Below, in pieces: positions 16,078 through 24,264 of a stretch of DNA of 64,000 bases (position 1 is its first letter; every line of letters begins with the position of its first letter). The stretch covers positions 186,001 to 250,000 of the forward strand of contig NZ_MKFI01000007.1 of the NCBI RefSeq assembly GCF_001982635.1, given 5' to 3'. Origin of the DNA: Bradyrhizobium mercantei. Its GTDB lineage: Bacteria > Pseudomonadota > Alphaproteobacteria > Rhizobiales > Xanthobacteraceae. Both the position numbers and the translations under genes were made by a program. The notes below the pieces were generated by a model. It saw only the letters and a list, made by a program, of their open reading frames with translations. It was not told where the DNA came from and did no database searches.

Positions 16078-16773
16078 TCAGGCGGCCGGCGCGCGCTTGG
16101 CTTTCAGCCGCGCCAGCACGTCGTCGGCGGTCGATTTCATGCGCGGGCCAAAACCCTGCTCGGCGAGCCGCTCGGCGATGACGAGCGGTCCCGAGGCGGT
16201 ATCGATCTCGAACAGCGCGTCGTCGGCCGCCTGGGCTTCGATCTGCCGCTCGCGCAGCCGCTTCAGCGTCGCCTCCGCTTCCGGCAGCGTCGACTCGTAG
16301 GGGCGCACCGCCTCGATGCCGCTCCGGCGCAGCGAGCGCACCGCTTCCGAGGCGCGGGCGAGGCGCCGGCCGCGATCGAGCTCGGCAATCCGCGCCTCGG
16401 CGTTGGCGACGTGGCGCTTCAGCCGGGTGATCTCGGTGGCGAACAGCGTGCGCGCGGTCATCGCGGCATCGCGTTCGGCTTCGAGATTGGCGATCGCCTG
16501 CGCGGCTTCGCGGGCGAGATCTTCCCGGCCGCCCTCGAGCGCCGCCGACGCGCGCACCTCGAGATCGGCGATCCTGGCGTTGGTGGCCTCGAGCCGCCGG
16601 CCTTCCTGCTGGTCGCCGGCGATGGCGAGCGCCAGGCTCCGTTTCGAGCGGTCGACGGCGGCGGCCGCATCGCGCATCTGCTGGTCGAGAACGACCAGTG
16701 CCGTCCGATCTTGCAGTTCTTCCTCGGCTGCCGCCACGCTGCCGCGGAAAATCGTCAAAACAGTTTTGAACAT
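16078..16773 (-). CDS. pspA: PspA/IM30-family envelope-stress protein
   Basis: A 231-residue, almost wholly alpha-helical coiled-coil protein. It begins MFKTVLTIFRGSVAAAEEEL, the amphipathic PspA alpha-1 helix, with LDQQMRDAAAAVDRS at about 32-46. Such ESCRT-III-like proteins coat damaged inner membrane. The ATG at 16773 follows AGGGAGTG; an in-frame ATG 24 bp upstream lacks a site and lies inside the operator region. It is the first gene of a pspA-yiaAB unit and diverges from a TetR gene. No PspF or PspBC gene is nearby, so regulation should be by the TetR protein. Confidence 0.87.
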   Translation of the reverse strand: MFKTVLTIFRGSVAAAEEELQDRTALVVLDQQMRDAAAAVDRSKRSLALAIAGDQQEGRRLEATNARIADLEVRASAALEGGREDLAREAAQAIANLEAERDAAMTARTLFATEITRLKRHVANAEARIAELDRGRRLARASEAVRSLRRSGIEAVRPYESTLPEAEATLKRLRERQIEAQAADDALFEIDTASGPLVIAERLAEQGFGPRMKSTADDVLARLKAKRAPAA

Positions 16774-16790
16774 TTGGTCACTCCCTGTTA

Positions 16791-16859
16791 TGAGCATCGC
16801 TCATGAATCTCTTGTACCACATACTGAGCAGCGCTCAAGAATTATTTGAGCAACGCTCA
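16791..16859. promoter_or_regulatory. Three tandem operators, TGAGC-N3-GCTCA
   Basis: TGAGCATCGCTCA at 16791-16803, TGAGCAGCGCTCA at 16825-16837 and TGAGCAACGCTCA at 16847-16859 are perfect 5-bp-arm palindromes with variable centres. Starts are 34 and 22 bp apart. They fill the gap between pspA and the divergent TetR gene and are its probable binding sites. Confidence 0.8.
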
Positions 16860-16885
16860 AGCATGTGGTTAACGATGGGTGAAAT

Positions 16886-17494
16886 ATGTCCAAAGCATTG
16901 GAACGACGTGCAAAACTGCGCGAGGCGCTGATCGAGGCGGCGGAACGGGCGATTGCGGCAAAGGGTCTCACCGGCCTGAAAACCCGCGAACTGGCCCAGG
17001 AAATCGGTGTCGCCAATGGCGGCGTCTACAATCTGGTGGAGGATGTCGACGAGCTGATCCTGCGCGTCGGCTCACGCACGCTGGCCCGGCTGGACGCCTC
17101 GCTGTCGCTGGCCGAGATCGGCGGATCGGCGGCGCCGCGCGAGATGCTGGTGCGGATCGCCGTCGCCTATTGCGACTTCGCCGCCGACAATCTCGAACTG
17201 TGGCGCGCGCTGTTCGAGCACCGCATGCAGCCCGGCAAGCCGGTGCCGGAATGGGCGATCACCGAGCAGATGGAATTGTTCCGCCACATCTACAAGCCGC
17301 TCGCCGCGTTGTTTCCGCAGCGCTCGCCGGCGCAGCTCGGCGTCACCGCGCGCAGCCTGTTCTCCGCCGTGCACGGCATGGTCGCGCTCGGGCTGGAGCA
17401 CAAGCTGATCGCGGTGCCGATCGGCCAGCTGCGCAGCGAGATCGCGACATTGACGCGCGCGATGGTCGACGGGCTGACGGCGAAGAAAGAGTAG
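16886..17494 (+). CDS. TetR/AcrR-family repressor of the pspA-yiaAB unit
   Basis: A 202-residue regulator. The N-terminal helix-turn-helix spans about residues 10-55 (GLTGLKTRELAQEIGVANGG, then VYNLVEDVDELILRV), and the ligand-binding region that follows is of the WHG type (DNLELWRALFEHRM). The ATG at 16886 follows GGGTGAAAT. It lies 26 bp downstream of the last of three TGAGC-N3-GCTCA operators, so it most likely represses both itself and pspA. The inducing signal is unknown. Confidence 0.9.
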   Translation: MSKALERRAKLREALIEAAERAIAAKGLTGLKTRELAQEIGVANGGVYNLVEDVDELILRVGSRTLARLDASLSLAEIGGSAAPREMLVRIAVAYCDFAADNLELWRALFEHRMQPGKPVPEWAITEQMELFRHIYKPLAALFPQRSPAQLGVTARSLFSAVHGMVALGLEHKLIAVPIGQLRSEIATLTRAMVDGLTAKKE

Positions 17495-17783
17495 GCCACG
17501 ACCCGCAGATGCCCCGGAAAGCAATGGATGTTCGGCAACGTAGCTGAACAGCAGCATTCCCGTTGATGTCGTCTTGCGTTGCCATTGGCGGCCCCTGCGG
17601 TGCGTCGGCCCTTCCTTCGAGCGGGCGCTTGGGGAAGTGCGGATCGCGACCCAGTTCGCTTCGGCCGTCGGCCACGCTCGCCGTGGCATAAACGAACGCA
17701 AGGGAGCCGGCCATGCGATTTCCGACCCAACACGGAGTAATCTTCGACCACACCGTTCGCAATCTGCACGCCCGCCTCTGGCG
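17495..17783. other. Intergenic region, possible decayed coding sequence
   Basis: 289 bp between the TetR gene and the end of the LuxR-type gene. The minus strand is open for about 420 bp from 17762, but this frame runs into the TetR gene in antisense and the protein matches nothing I know. I see no RNA gene or clear repeat. Confidence 0.4.
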
Positions 17784-18920
17784 TTAGCGAAGCACGAGCC
17801 TTGCCAATACGGCAACCAACTCGCTCTGCCGGGCGACACCCACTTTCGAGAACACGCGTTTGAGCACGGTGCGGGCCGTATCTTCCGTGATTCCCAGCCG
17901 CTCCGCGGCCTCTTTGGGCGGCAGACCCGCCCCGACAAGGGCCGCCATCCGCGCTTCTCCCAGCGTCAGCTTGAGCACGTCGCGGACGACGGCCGGATCG
18001 GCCGGCTCATCAAGCTTCTGCTCGATCGCGAGCACGATGGCGCGGGTATGAGTGAGAAATTGTTCGGCGAGGCTGACACGTGGCTTAACCGGCAGCAGGT
18101 AAACCACCAGTCGACGGTCCCGTCCGGTGGAATGAACGAGGATAGGCTTCGGGTCGCCGATCAGCTCACGCGGATCTCCGCGAAGCGTGCGCGCGACGAC
18201 CTCGTCGATCGATTCACGCACAACGCCAGAACCGATACGCAACTGTTCCTTCACGAGCTGAAGTTCGTCCCCGAGCATCTGCTGCCCGGCCGGATTGGAG
18301 AACACGACCCGTCCCAGCGTGTCCAGCGCGAAGACGCCTATCCCGATCCGGGCCAGCGCTTCACCCAGTCCCAACTTCGCCAGTTCGGCATCCAGCAGCC
18401 GGATCGAAAGACGCAGCGATTTCTCGATATGGCGTCCGATGCGGCGCAACGTTCCGAGTTCGGCATCGGAATACTCGGCACGACCCGCAGGGCGTTGCAT
18501 GCTGAGGATGACGCCGACATGTGGGTCGGGCGATACCGCGATGCATCCGAATGCGCCGAGACCGTGGCTTGCCCTGAATTGAACGAAGAAGGGATCGCTC
18601 TCAAGCTCGCGTCGTGACAGGACATGCCGGTTCGTGAATGGCTCGCCGTTGAAGAAATAGCCGCGCTCCACCGCCCGGTTCGCTGCAGTATCTCGGCTCG
18701 TCCAATTTATCTCGTAGTCTTTTTGCGCCGCAGCCAGCCTCTCGGAAACGATGGTGCCGTAGTGCCCGTCGTCGCGTTGCCAAAGCAACACTCCACCGAC
18801 ATCTCCGAAGAAATCTGCGATCGCCCCCAGCGCCTGCGGCCACTGCAATGGATCCGGGGCAGCATCGTAGATGGCTTCGACGGCCTTCAGGAGGCGGCCT
18901 TCCGATGGGACCGAACTCAC
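17784..18920 (-). CDS. LuxR-type HTH regulator (divergent pair, left)
   Basis: A 378-residue regulator if read from the GTG at 18920. The N-terminal sensor is GAF/PAS-like, with a PAS-like ALDTLGRVVFSNPAGQQML near 230, and the C-terminal helix-turn-helix is LTLGEARMAALVGAGLPPKE...ITEDTARTVLKRVFSKVGVA. An in-frame ATG 132 bp upstream would add a Cys/Trp-rich stretch that does not look like protein, and the GTG start makes the length equal to that of the neighbour at 19173. No autoinducer synthase is nearby. The ligand is unknown. Confidence 0.82.
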   Translation of the reverse strand: MSSVPSEGRLLKAVEAIYDAAPDPLQWPQALGAIADFFGDVGGVLLWQRDDGHYGTIVSERLAAAQKDYEINWTSRDTAANRAVERGYFFNGEPFTNRHVLSRRELESDPFFVQFRASHGLGAFGCIAVSPDPHVGVILSMQRPAGRAEYSDAELGTLRRIGRHIEKSLRLSIRLLDAELAKLGLGEALARIGIGVFALDTLGRVVFSNPAGQQMLGDELQLVKEQLRIGSGVVRESIDEVVARTLRGDPRELIGDPKPILVHSTGRDRRLVVYLLPVKPRVSLAEQFLTHTRAIVLAIEQKLDEPADPAVVRDVLKLTLGEARMAALVGAGLPPKEAAERLGITEDTARTVLKRVFSKVGVARQSELVAVLARLVLR

Positions 18921-19172
18921 GAGAAGCGCACCCAGATGGGACAGCGTTCCCCGATCGAAACCAAAGCCTCTCCACCAGACGTGGCTCGAGCCAATTCGAG
19001 CAGCTTCATTTTTGTCCCCCGGTGAGCAACCGCACCCACACCAAAGAAGCAACTCAACCGTCAGCGAAGTTGCTCACGAACGACATACCACAAATGGGGG
19101 ATGCGCTGAGCTGGACATCTCCCAAGAATGCGCTCAGCTCGCATAGTCAACCGCAGAATTCGCTAGAATTGC

Positions 19173-20309
19173 ATGGTTCATCAACCGATCGAACACTCCA
19201 GAATTTCGCGGGTTCATGCCAGATTGGGTGAGGCGGCGGTCGATCCGGGCAGGTGGGGAGACCTGCTGGAAGAAATGTGCCGCGCCGTCGGCGCGGAGGG
19301 AGCCAGTCTCAGACAAGCCGGAGTTCGAACTTCGGACGTCCCCTATACCGCTTCAATGGAAGACCTGACCAAGGTCTACTTCAAGGAAGGCTGGCATCTT
19401 AGGGACATCCGCGTCCCGCGCGTCCAGAGTCTGTTCGCCTCTTCCCGTCCGATGGCGCCTGCCTTCTGCGACTCGGACATGTTCAGCTACGACGAGATGC
19501 GCCAACTGTTCCGCAACGATGGTTATTTCAACGACTTTCTGCGGCTCGGAAAGCTGAAATGGGGAGGCTGGATTCGATTCCAGGTCATGGGACAACCTTG
19601 GCTGATCGCTTTTCAGCGGACAGAAGTTCAAGGGCCATACGAACCGGGCGACATGCTTCGCCTGTCGCCGCTTGCGCAGACCCTGACCGAAGTTGCGGAC
19701 TTATCGGCCGCCGTCGGACGCTCAGTTCTGACCGGCGTGTTGGACGGTTTGCAGTTGGTACGACAGCCCGCCCTGGCCCTGGACCGTAACGGTCTCGTCC
19801 TGGGCATCAATTCAGGCGCCGATGCAGTCTTCGACCGCGATTTTCGGGTCTCCAACTCCCGCCTATTCATCCGCGACGGAAAGGCACGTAGGGCGCTCGA
19901 ACACATAACGTCGGACGCCGCGGCCGAAACGGAGCACCATCCGCGAACGAAAATCCGTGCGGAAAATGTGATCGCTGCCAAGCGCGAGACCAAGAAACCC
20001 GTTCTGATGAAGCTGCTACCGGTCCATGGAGCGGCGAGCGTCCCCTTTCTCGGCGCAAAATTCATCCTCACGTTGACAGACTTGGAGGCCACTCCAAGAG
20101 TGTCTCCCGACATCATCGCGCAGGTGCTTCGTTTGACCTCGGCCGAAGCCAGAGTTGCCTCGATGGTCGCGGTCGGTTCATCCCCCGAAGTGATTGCGGC
20201 CGAGCTGAAAGTCTCGCGGGAAACCGTGCGCAATCAGATCAAGGCAATCTTCGTCAAGACGAGGACCCACCGCCAGAGTGAACTCGCCGCGTTGGTGTCT
20301 CGGCTCTAA
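19173..20309 (+). CDS. LuxR-type HTH regulator (divergent pair, right)
   Basis: A 378-residue paralog in layout of the gene at 17784: an N-terminal sensor (RISRVHARLGEAAVDPGRWG), a PAS-like linker (PALALDRNGLVLGINSGADA) and a C-terminal LuxR helix-turn-helix (LTSAEARVASMVAVGSSPEV, then LKVSRETVRNQIKAIFVKTR). The overall sequence has diverged strongly. The pair is transcribed away from a shared gap of about 250 bp and may cross-regulate. The signal and targets are unknown. Base composition is slightly lower in GC than the neighbours. Confidence 0.85.
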   Translation: MVHQPIEHSRISRVHARLGEAAVDPGRWGDLLEEMCRAVGAEGASLRQAGVRTSDVPYTASMEDLTKVYFKEGWHLRDIRVPRVQSLFASSRPMAPAFCDSDMFSYDEMRQLFRNDGYFNDFLRLGKLKWGGWIRFQVMGQPWLIAFQRTEVQGPYEPGDMLRLSPLAQTLTEVADLSAAVGRSVLTGVLDGLQLVRQPALALDRNGLVLGINSGADAVFDRDFRVSNSRLFIRDGKARRALEHITSDAAAETEHHPRTKIRAENVIAAKRETKKPVLMKLLPVHGAASVPFLGAKFILTLTDLEATPRVSPDIIAQVLRLTSAEARVASMVAVGSSPEVIAAELKVSRETVRNQIKAIFVKTRTHRQSELAALVSRL

Positions 20310-20310
20310 A

Positions 20311-20355
20311 GCATGATCCGGAAAAGTGGAAACCGGTTTTCCGAAAAGATCATGC
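20311..20355. repeat. Palindromic repeat, GCATGATC...GATCATGC family, copy 2
   Basis: Begins GCATGATCCGGAAAAGTGG and ends AAAGATCATGC. It starts 1 bp after the LuxR stop codon and is followed by a second long palindrome at 20371. Convergent genes flank it. Confidence 0.9.
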
Positions 20356-20370
20356 TCAAACAAAGAGATG

Positions 20371-20408
20371 AGATCATGATGCGATTCCATGGAAACGCAT
20401 CATGATCT
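20371..20408. terminator. 38-bp near-perfect palindrome between convergent genes
   Basis: Arms of 13 bp (AGATCATGATGCG and its reverse complement) enclose TTCCATGGAA, itself palindromic. Only one base pair in the whole 38 bp is mismatched. Its position 23 bp before the end of the cupin gene and after the LuxR gene suggests a two-way terminator. Confidence 0.6.
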
Positions 20409-20431
20409 AGCGAACGCCAGCGCGCCGCCCC

Positions 20432-20797
20432 TCACGGCTCCATCGTGTAGGCGCGCCCGGGTTCGAGCGCGTAGATCGTCAGGAAGCGTAGCGGCCGCTC
20501 CGGGTCGCAATTGCGAAACAGCGTGTGCGGGACATCAGCGCGATCCTGCAAGGTCTCGCCTGCCCGATATCGTCGCGGCGCCTCATCGCCATAGGCGGAC
20601 TCGGCGGTGCCTTCGACGATGAAGATGACGCCGCCGACCGGATGCTTGTGCAGCGGAGCAACCCCGCCGGGCGGATAGGTCACCTCGGCAACGACGAGCT
20701 CGCGGTGATCCCCGGGCAGCGCGAGACGCTCGAGGGTCTTGCGCGTGACGCCGGCAAAGCCGGCCTGCTGGGCGTTTGCCTGGTTGCCTTCAGCCAT
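20432..20797 (-). CDS. Small cupin-domain protein
   Basis: A 121-residue single-domain cupin. Motif 1 is PLHKHPVGGVIFIVEGTAE, with His-x-His and Glu metal ligands near residues 50-65, and motif 2 is DVPHTLFRN. Such proteins bind Fe, Mn or Zn and act as small dioxygenases, isomerases or ligand sensors; which applies cannot be told. It stands alone, convergent with the LuxR gene and divergent from the secreted protein at 21004. Confidence 0.87.
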   Translation of the reverse strand: MAEGNQANAQQAGFAGVTRKTLERLALPGDHRELVVAEVTYPPGGVAPLHKHPVGGVIFIVEGTAESAYGDEAPRRYRAGETLQDRADVPHTLFRNCDPERPLRFLTIYALEPGRAYTMEP

Positions 20798-21003
20798 GGG
20801 AACCCTTCCTCATCATGCGAACGAACGCGTCCCGATCGGATCGGGCTGCGATGACTATGGCGGCGCACGCACGACGCAACAAGCGCCCAAGCATTTCAAC
20901 ACATGTCACACGGGTGAGGCGAACCGGCGAGACGAAGCCCTTGCCACCCCTGCTCCCACGTTGCAGGATTCCCGCGCCGAGAACCTTCAGCAGTGGGCCT
21001 TGC

Positions 21004-21402
21004 ATGAAAACGAGTATCGTCACGACGCGGGCGTCCGGGATCGCCGGCCTGGCGCTCATCCTTGCGGCATCAAGTGTCACGCCGGCGCGGGCGGCGCAGG
21101 CCGCGCCGGAATGCTCGATGTCGGTGACATTGGCGGATTGGGGCGAGAATTCGACCGGCGATATCGACGTCGCCTCGGGCGAGAGCTGCCAGATCCCGAT
21201 CGGGATCCGCGGCACCGTGACGGATTCGGCGATCTCGCAAAAGCCGGCCTATGGCAAACTGAAGAAGATCAACGCATCGACTTTCGAGTACCGGGCGAAG
21301 GCCAAGTACAAGGGCAGCGATACGTTTGCCATCAAGGCGACCGGCCAGGGGCCGAAGGCTTCCGGCACCTCGGTCATCACCGTGCATGTGACGACCAAGT
21401 AA
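21004..21402 (+). CDS. Secreted protein with an Ig/cadherin-like domain
   Basis: A 132-residue protein with a cleavable signal peptide (MKTSIVTTRASGIAGLALIL, cleavage after ...TPARA-AQA) and one beta-sandwich domain ending YKGSDTFAIKATGQGPKA, a hallmark of bacterial Ig-like repeats. Two Cys (ECSM and ESCQ) may form a disulfide. It probably acts in the periplasm as a binding module. The ATG at 21004 is taken because the signal peptide begins there; the frame is open further upstream, but that part reads as non-coding. Confidence 0.75.
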   Translation: MKTSIVTTRASGIAGLALILAASSVTPARAAQAAPECSMSVTLADWGENSTGDIDVASGESCQIPIGIRGTVTDSAISQKPAYGKLKKINASTFEYRAKAKYKGSDTFAIKATGQGPKASGTSVITVHVTTK

Positions 21403-21446
21403 CCGCCGCGCGCCGCATACGCGCGGCGCGCGACCAATGCGGGCTA

Positions 21447-22271
21447 TTACGCCGGCCGCGCGCCGGTGCGGATGATCGACCCGACATGCTGGCCGCGCAG
21501 CGCCGCGGTGAGCCGGCCGGGAACCAGGCCGTTCACGACCTGCACGCGCTCGATGTGCCGCGCATTGGCCATCACCTCGAGCAGCGCAGGATCGAACGGC
21601 AGCGTGCCCTTCAGCTTGGCGAGGTCGGCGAGACTGGCCTCGCGCAGCAGCTGCGCGGTCTTGCCATTGGGACCGTTCGGATCGTCGGTGTAGACGCCAT
21701 CGACGTCCTCGACGATGGTGAGCCCAGCGGCGCCGAGTGCATCGGCGAGCAGGAACGCGCCGGTGTCGGCCCGATGCAACGGGATGCGCGAGTTCGGAAA
21801 CTCGTGATGGTGATAGGGTGGAAACGCGCTGCCGACCACCGCGCGAGATGCGGAGAGATGGATCGCGAGCTGGCTCGCGATGGTCGGATGCTCGATATAG
21901 GACACCCCCTCCGGCGCGAGCAGGCAGCCGAGGATATGGCCGTTCTGCCCGGCCTCGCTCGCGGCGAGCGGCTGAAGCGAGCCGACCGGCAGGCCGAGGT
22001 CGAGGCCGACGCTGTAGAGATGACGGGCGCGGATGCCGGCGCCGGTCAGGATCAGCAGCCGATGCTCCGGCAGCAGTGCACGCAGCTCGTCGACGATCGG
22101 CAGGATCGCCTCATGGCCGCGATCCATGATCGAGCGGCCGCCGATCTTCACCACCTGCACCCAGGGCAAAAGGGGGATCGGACGTCCGCCGGCGACGGGA
22201 CGGGTGAGATCGCTGTCGAGCAGGGTCTGGCGCGCGAGCGGCGAAGCGACGTGCTTGATGGTGTCATCCAT
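21447..22271 (-). CDS. mosA: Molybdenum storage protein subunit alpha
   Basis: A 274-residue amino-acid-kinase-fold protein that closely resembles Azotobacter vinelandii MosA along its full length as I recall that sequence. Shared marks are SPLARQTLLDSDLTRPVAGG, the nucleotide-binding VVKIGGRSIMDRG, SAFPPYHHHEFPNSRIPLHR (the His-rich cluster-binding loop) and VVNGLVPGRLTAALRGQHVG at the C-terminus. MoSto is an alpha3-beta3 cage that stores molybdate as polyoxomolybdate clusters using ATP. The start follows the mosB stop by 13 bp, so the two are one operon with mosB first. Confidence 0.95.
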   Translation of the reverse strand: MDDTIKHVASPLARQTLLDSDLTRPVAGGRPIPLLPWVQVVKIGGRSIMDRGHEAILPIVDELRALLPEHRLLILTGAGIRARHLYSVGLDLGLPVGSLQPLAASEAGQNGHILGCLLAPEGVSYIEHPTIASQLAIHLSASRAVVGSAFPPYHHHEFPNSRIPLHRADTGAFLLADALGAAGLTIVEDVDGVYTDDPNGPNGKTAQLLREASLADLAKLKGTLPFDPALLEVMANARHIERVQVVNGLVPGRLTAALRGQHVGSIIRTGARPA

Positions 22272-22284
22272 GGTCGTGTCTCGC

Positions 22285-23097
22285 TCAGTTCGCAGTGATG
22301 ATGGTGCCGACATGCTCGCCCGCGAGCGCGCGGGTGAGATTGCCGGGGACGAGGCCGTTGACGACCTGCACCTGGCGGACATGGCGCGCGGTGGCGAGCA
22401 GATCGAGCACCGGGAATTCGAGGATCGAATCCTGCAATCCCTTGGCCTTCATCTCGGCGACCGAGATCTTCGGGATGAAGGTGGCGCCCTTCGAGGTCTT
22501 CGGGTTCGCGGTGTAGAGGCCGTTCTCGTCCTTCACATAGATCATCGCCTTGCAGCCGAACTGCTCGGCGACCAGGAAGCATCCGGCGTCGGTGCGATAG
22601 GGCGGGATCATGCCCTCGGCGGCCGGCCGCATCCACAGTCCGTAAGGCGGCATGCCGCTGAAGATCACCGCGTTCACCTCGGCGAGATAAAGCGGCACGG
22701 CCGACAGCCCGGCGCCGCTCACCGCGGAGATGCCGTGCTTGGCCAAGAGCTGGCCCAGCATCACGGCGTTCTGATCGGCGACCGAGGCGCCGAGTTGCGA
22801 GAGCACGCCGGCCGGCAGCCGCAGCCCGGCCGCGATCGAGTAGAGGTGGCGCGCGCGGGTGCCTGCGCCGGTCCCGATCAAGAGCTTGTGCGCCTTGCGG
22901 GCGGCGACGATCTCGTCGACCAGCGGATAGACGGCGGCGCGGCCGCGGTCGATCACGCTCTGGCCGCCGATCTTGATCACCGTGGCGTCCGGCAGGATCC
23001 GGAAATCCGATGCCGCATCCGCCGCAGCCAAAAGCTGCGGATCGGTCAGCGACCGCTGCATCAGGAGCGCTTCAAGCTCCGCCGTCGTGTTCGCCAT
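22285..23097 (-). CDS. mosB: Molybdenum storage protein subunit beta
   Basis: A 270-residue protein that matches A. vinelandii MosB from end to end as I recall it: ELEALLMQRSLTDPQLLAAA, VIKIGGQSVIDRGRAAVYPL, LIGTGAGTRARHLYSIAAGL, SGMPPYGLWMRPAAEGMIPP and NGLVPGNLTRALAGEHVGTI. It pairs with MosA in the molybdenum-storing hexamer. The ATG at 23097 follows AAAGGACG by 6 bp. I found no ModE-box-like site in the 230 bp upstream. No nitrogenase gene is in the window, so the stored Mo may serve other enzymes or a distant nif cluster. Confidence 0.96.
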   Translation of the reverse strand: MANTTAELEALLMQRSLTDPQLLAAADAASDFRILPDATVIKIGGQSVIDRGRAAVYPLVDEIVAARKAHKLLIGTGAGTRARHLYSIAAGLRLPAGVLSQLGASVADQNAVMLGQLLAKHGISAVSGAGLSAVPLYLAEVNAVIFSGMPPYGLWMRPAAEGMIPPYRTDAGCFLVAEQFGCKAMIYVKDENGLYTANPKTSKGATFIPKISVAEMKAKGLQDSILEFPVLDLLATARHVRQVQVVNGLVPGNLTRALAGEHVGTIITAN

Positions 23098-23330
23098 GAG
23101 AAACGTCCTTTCTCCAATGCGCCTGGCATTGCTTCCGTCAGCCCCGCGACATCCGAACCGGTCTCCACCGGCGGCGCGCAGCGGCCTGCATTCGAATTGC
23201 ACTGGTAGCGATAGTCCGGGCCGGTCTCAAGATGCAATGGCAATGATGCCGCGCGGCGCCGGGACGCCGATGACCTAACGTCAGGCAATCACGCGAGTAT
23301 TCCGGGAGTGCAAACCGGCGCGAGACGCGG

Positions 23331-24146
23331 TCAGGCAAATCGAATGGCGATGTCTTCGAGCGGAATGCCGGCAGCTTTGGCAGTCCAACGCTCACCGGGC
23401 TTGACCGGCATCGGCAGCGTCAGGGTCCCGGTGGAGATCACCTCGCCCGCGCCCAGCGGTGGGTTGTGCGGGTCCTTTGCCAGCAATTCGACCAGATGGC
23501 GCAGCGCCTGCAACGGACTGTCGAGCACGAGCGCGCCGCAGCCGCGCTGCACGGTCTTGCCGTCGCGCTGAAGTTCGGCCTCGAAGCTGGCCAGCTCACG
23601 CTGCCAGGCGTCCTTGCGCGGCGCGATCGCGTGGCGGGTTCCAATCAGCAACGCCCCATGCACGCCATTGGCGGCCACCGTGTCGGCAGCCGCGAATTTC
23701 CAACCGGGGAAGATCGATTGCACGATCTCATAGCCGAGCGCGACCCATTCGATGCAATCGAGCAATGCGTCGTCGCGCATGGACGGCGATGGCGACGTGC
23801 CGATGCCGAACATGATCTCCGGCTCGATGCGGGGTTCGGACAAGCCATCCAGGCTCATCACCTGCACGTCCACGAGCTGGCGCGTGGTACGGCTGGTGGC
23901 ATATCCCCACACCGGCGAGGCGACGCCGTAGGTCTGCCACATCTGACGATTGGTGAAGCCGATCTTGCGGCCGGTTATTCGCTCGCCGCGGGCTTCAAAA
24001 GCCGCGCGAAGCAGCGGCGTGACCTGGTAGGCCTCGGCCAGTGTGATGCCGCCGGGCCTGGAGGAAAATGTCGGGATTTGGGAATGATTGTCCAGCGAGG
24101 CGATGACCTCTCTGGCAACCGCTTCGATCTTCGCGGGCACTTTCAT
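23331..24146 (-). CDS. 2-keto-4-pentenoate hydratase / 4-oxalocrotonate decarboxylase-family protein
   Basis: A 271-residue MhpD-type member of the FAH superfamily. RIEPEIMFGI near residue 105 supplies the paired Glu metal ligands, and GRKIGFTNRQMWQTYGV precedes it, typical of hydratases acting on dienoates from aromatic meta-cleavage. VISTGTLTLPMPVKPGERW and the C-terminal end also match. It hydrates or decarboxylates a 2-oxo-enoate with Mg. No other meta-cleavage gene lies next to it, so the pathway is open. Confidence 0.87.
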   Translation of the reverse strand: MKVPAKIEAVAREVIASLDNHSQIPTFSSRPGGITLAEAYQVTPLLRAAFEARGERITGRKIGFTNRQMWQTYGVASPVWGYATSRTTRQLVDVQVMSLDGLSEPRIEPEIMFGIGTSPSPSMRDDALLDCIEWVALGYEIVQSIFPGWKFAAADTVAANGVHGALLIGTRHAIAPRKDAWQRELASFEAELQRDGKTVQRGCGALVLDSPLQALRHLVELLAKDPHNPPLGAGEVISTGTLTLPMPVKPGERWTAKAAGIPLEDIAIRFA

Positions 24147-24264
24147 GCGTGATGTCTACACCGGCGCGCGGACAGCGTCCAATTGACGGCGGCAGCCCCG
24201 CGACAAGAGGGCCTTCCTTTTTGCTCGCCGCCGGTGTTTCCTCTATCGCGGGCGGAGAACGGGC

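Noticed and set aside
17343..17762. 139-codon minus-strand frame after the TetR gene
   Set aside because: Much of it is antisense to the TetR gene, and the remainder has no ribosome site or recognisable family.
23098..23330. Possible ModE box upstream of mosB
   Set aside because: Only a TAGCGAT fragment resembles a half-site; no partner at 6-bp spacing.
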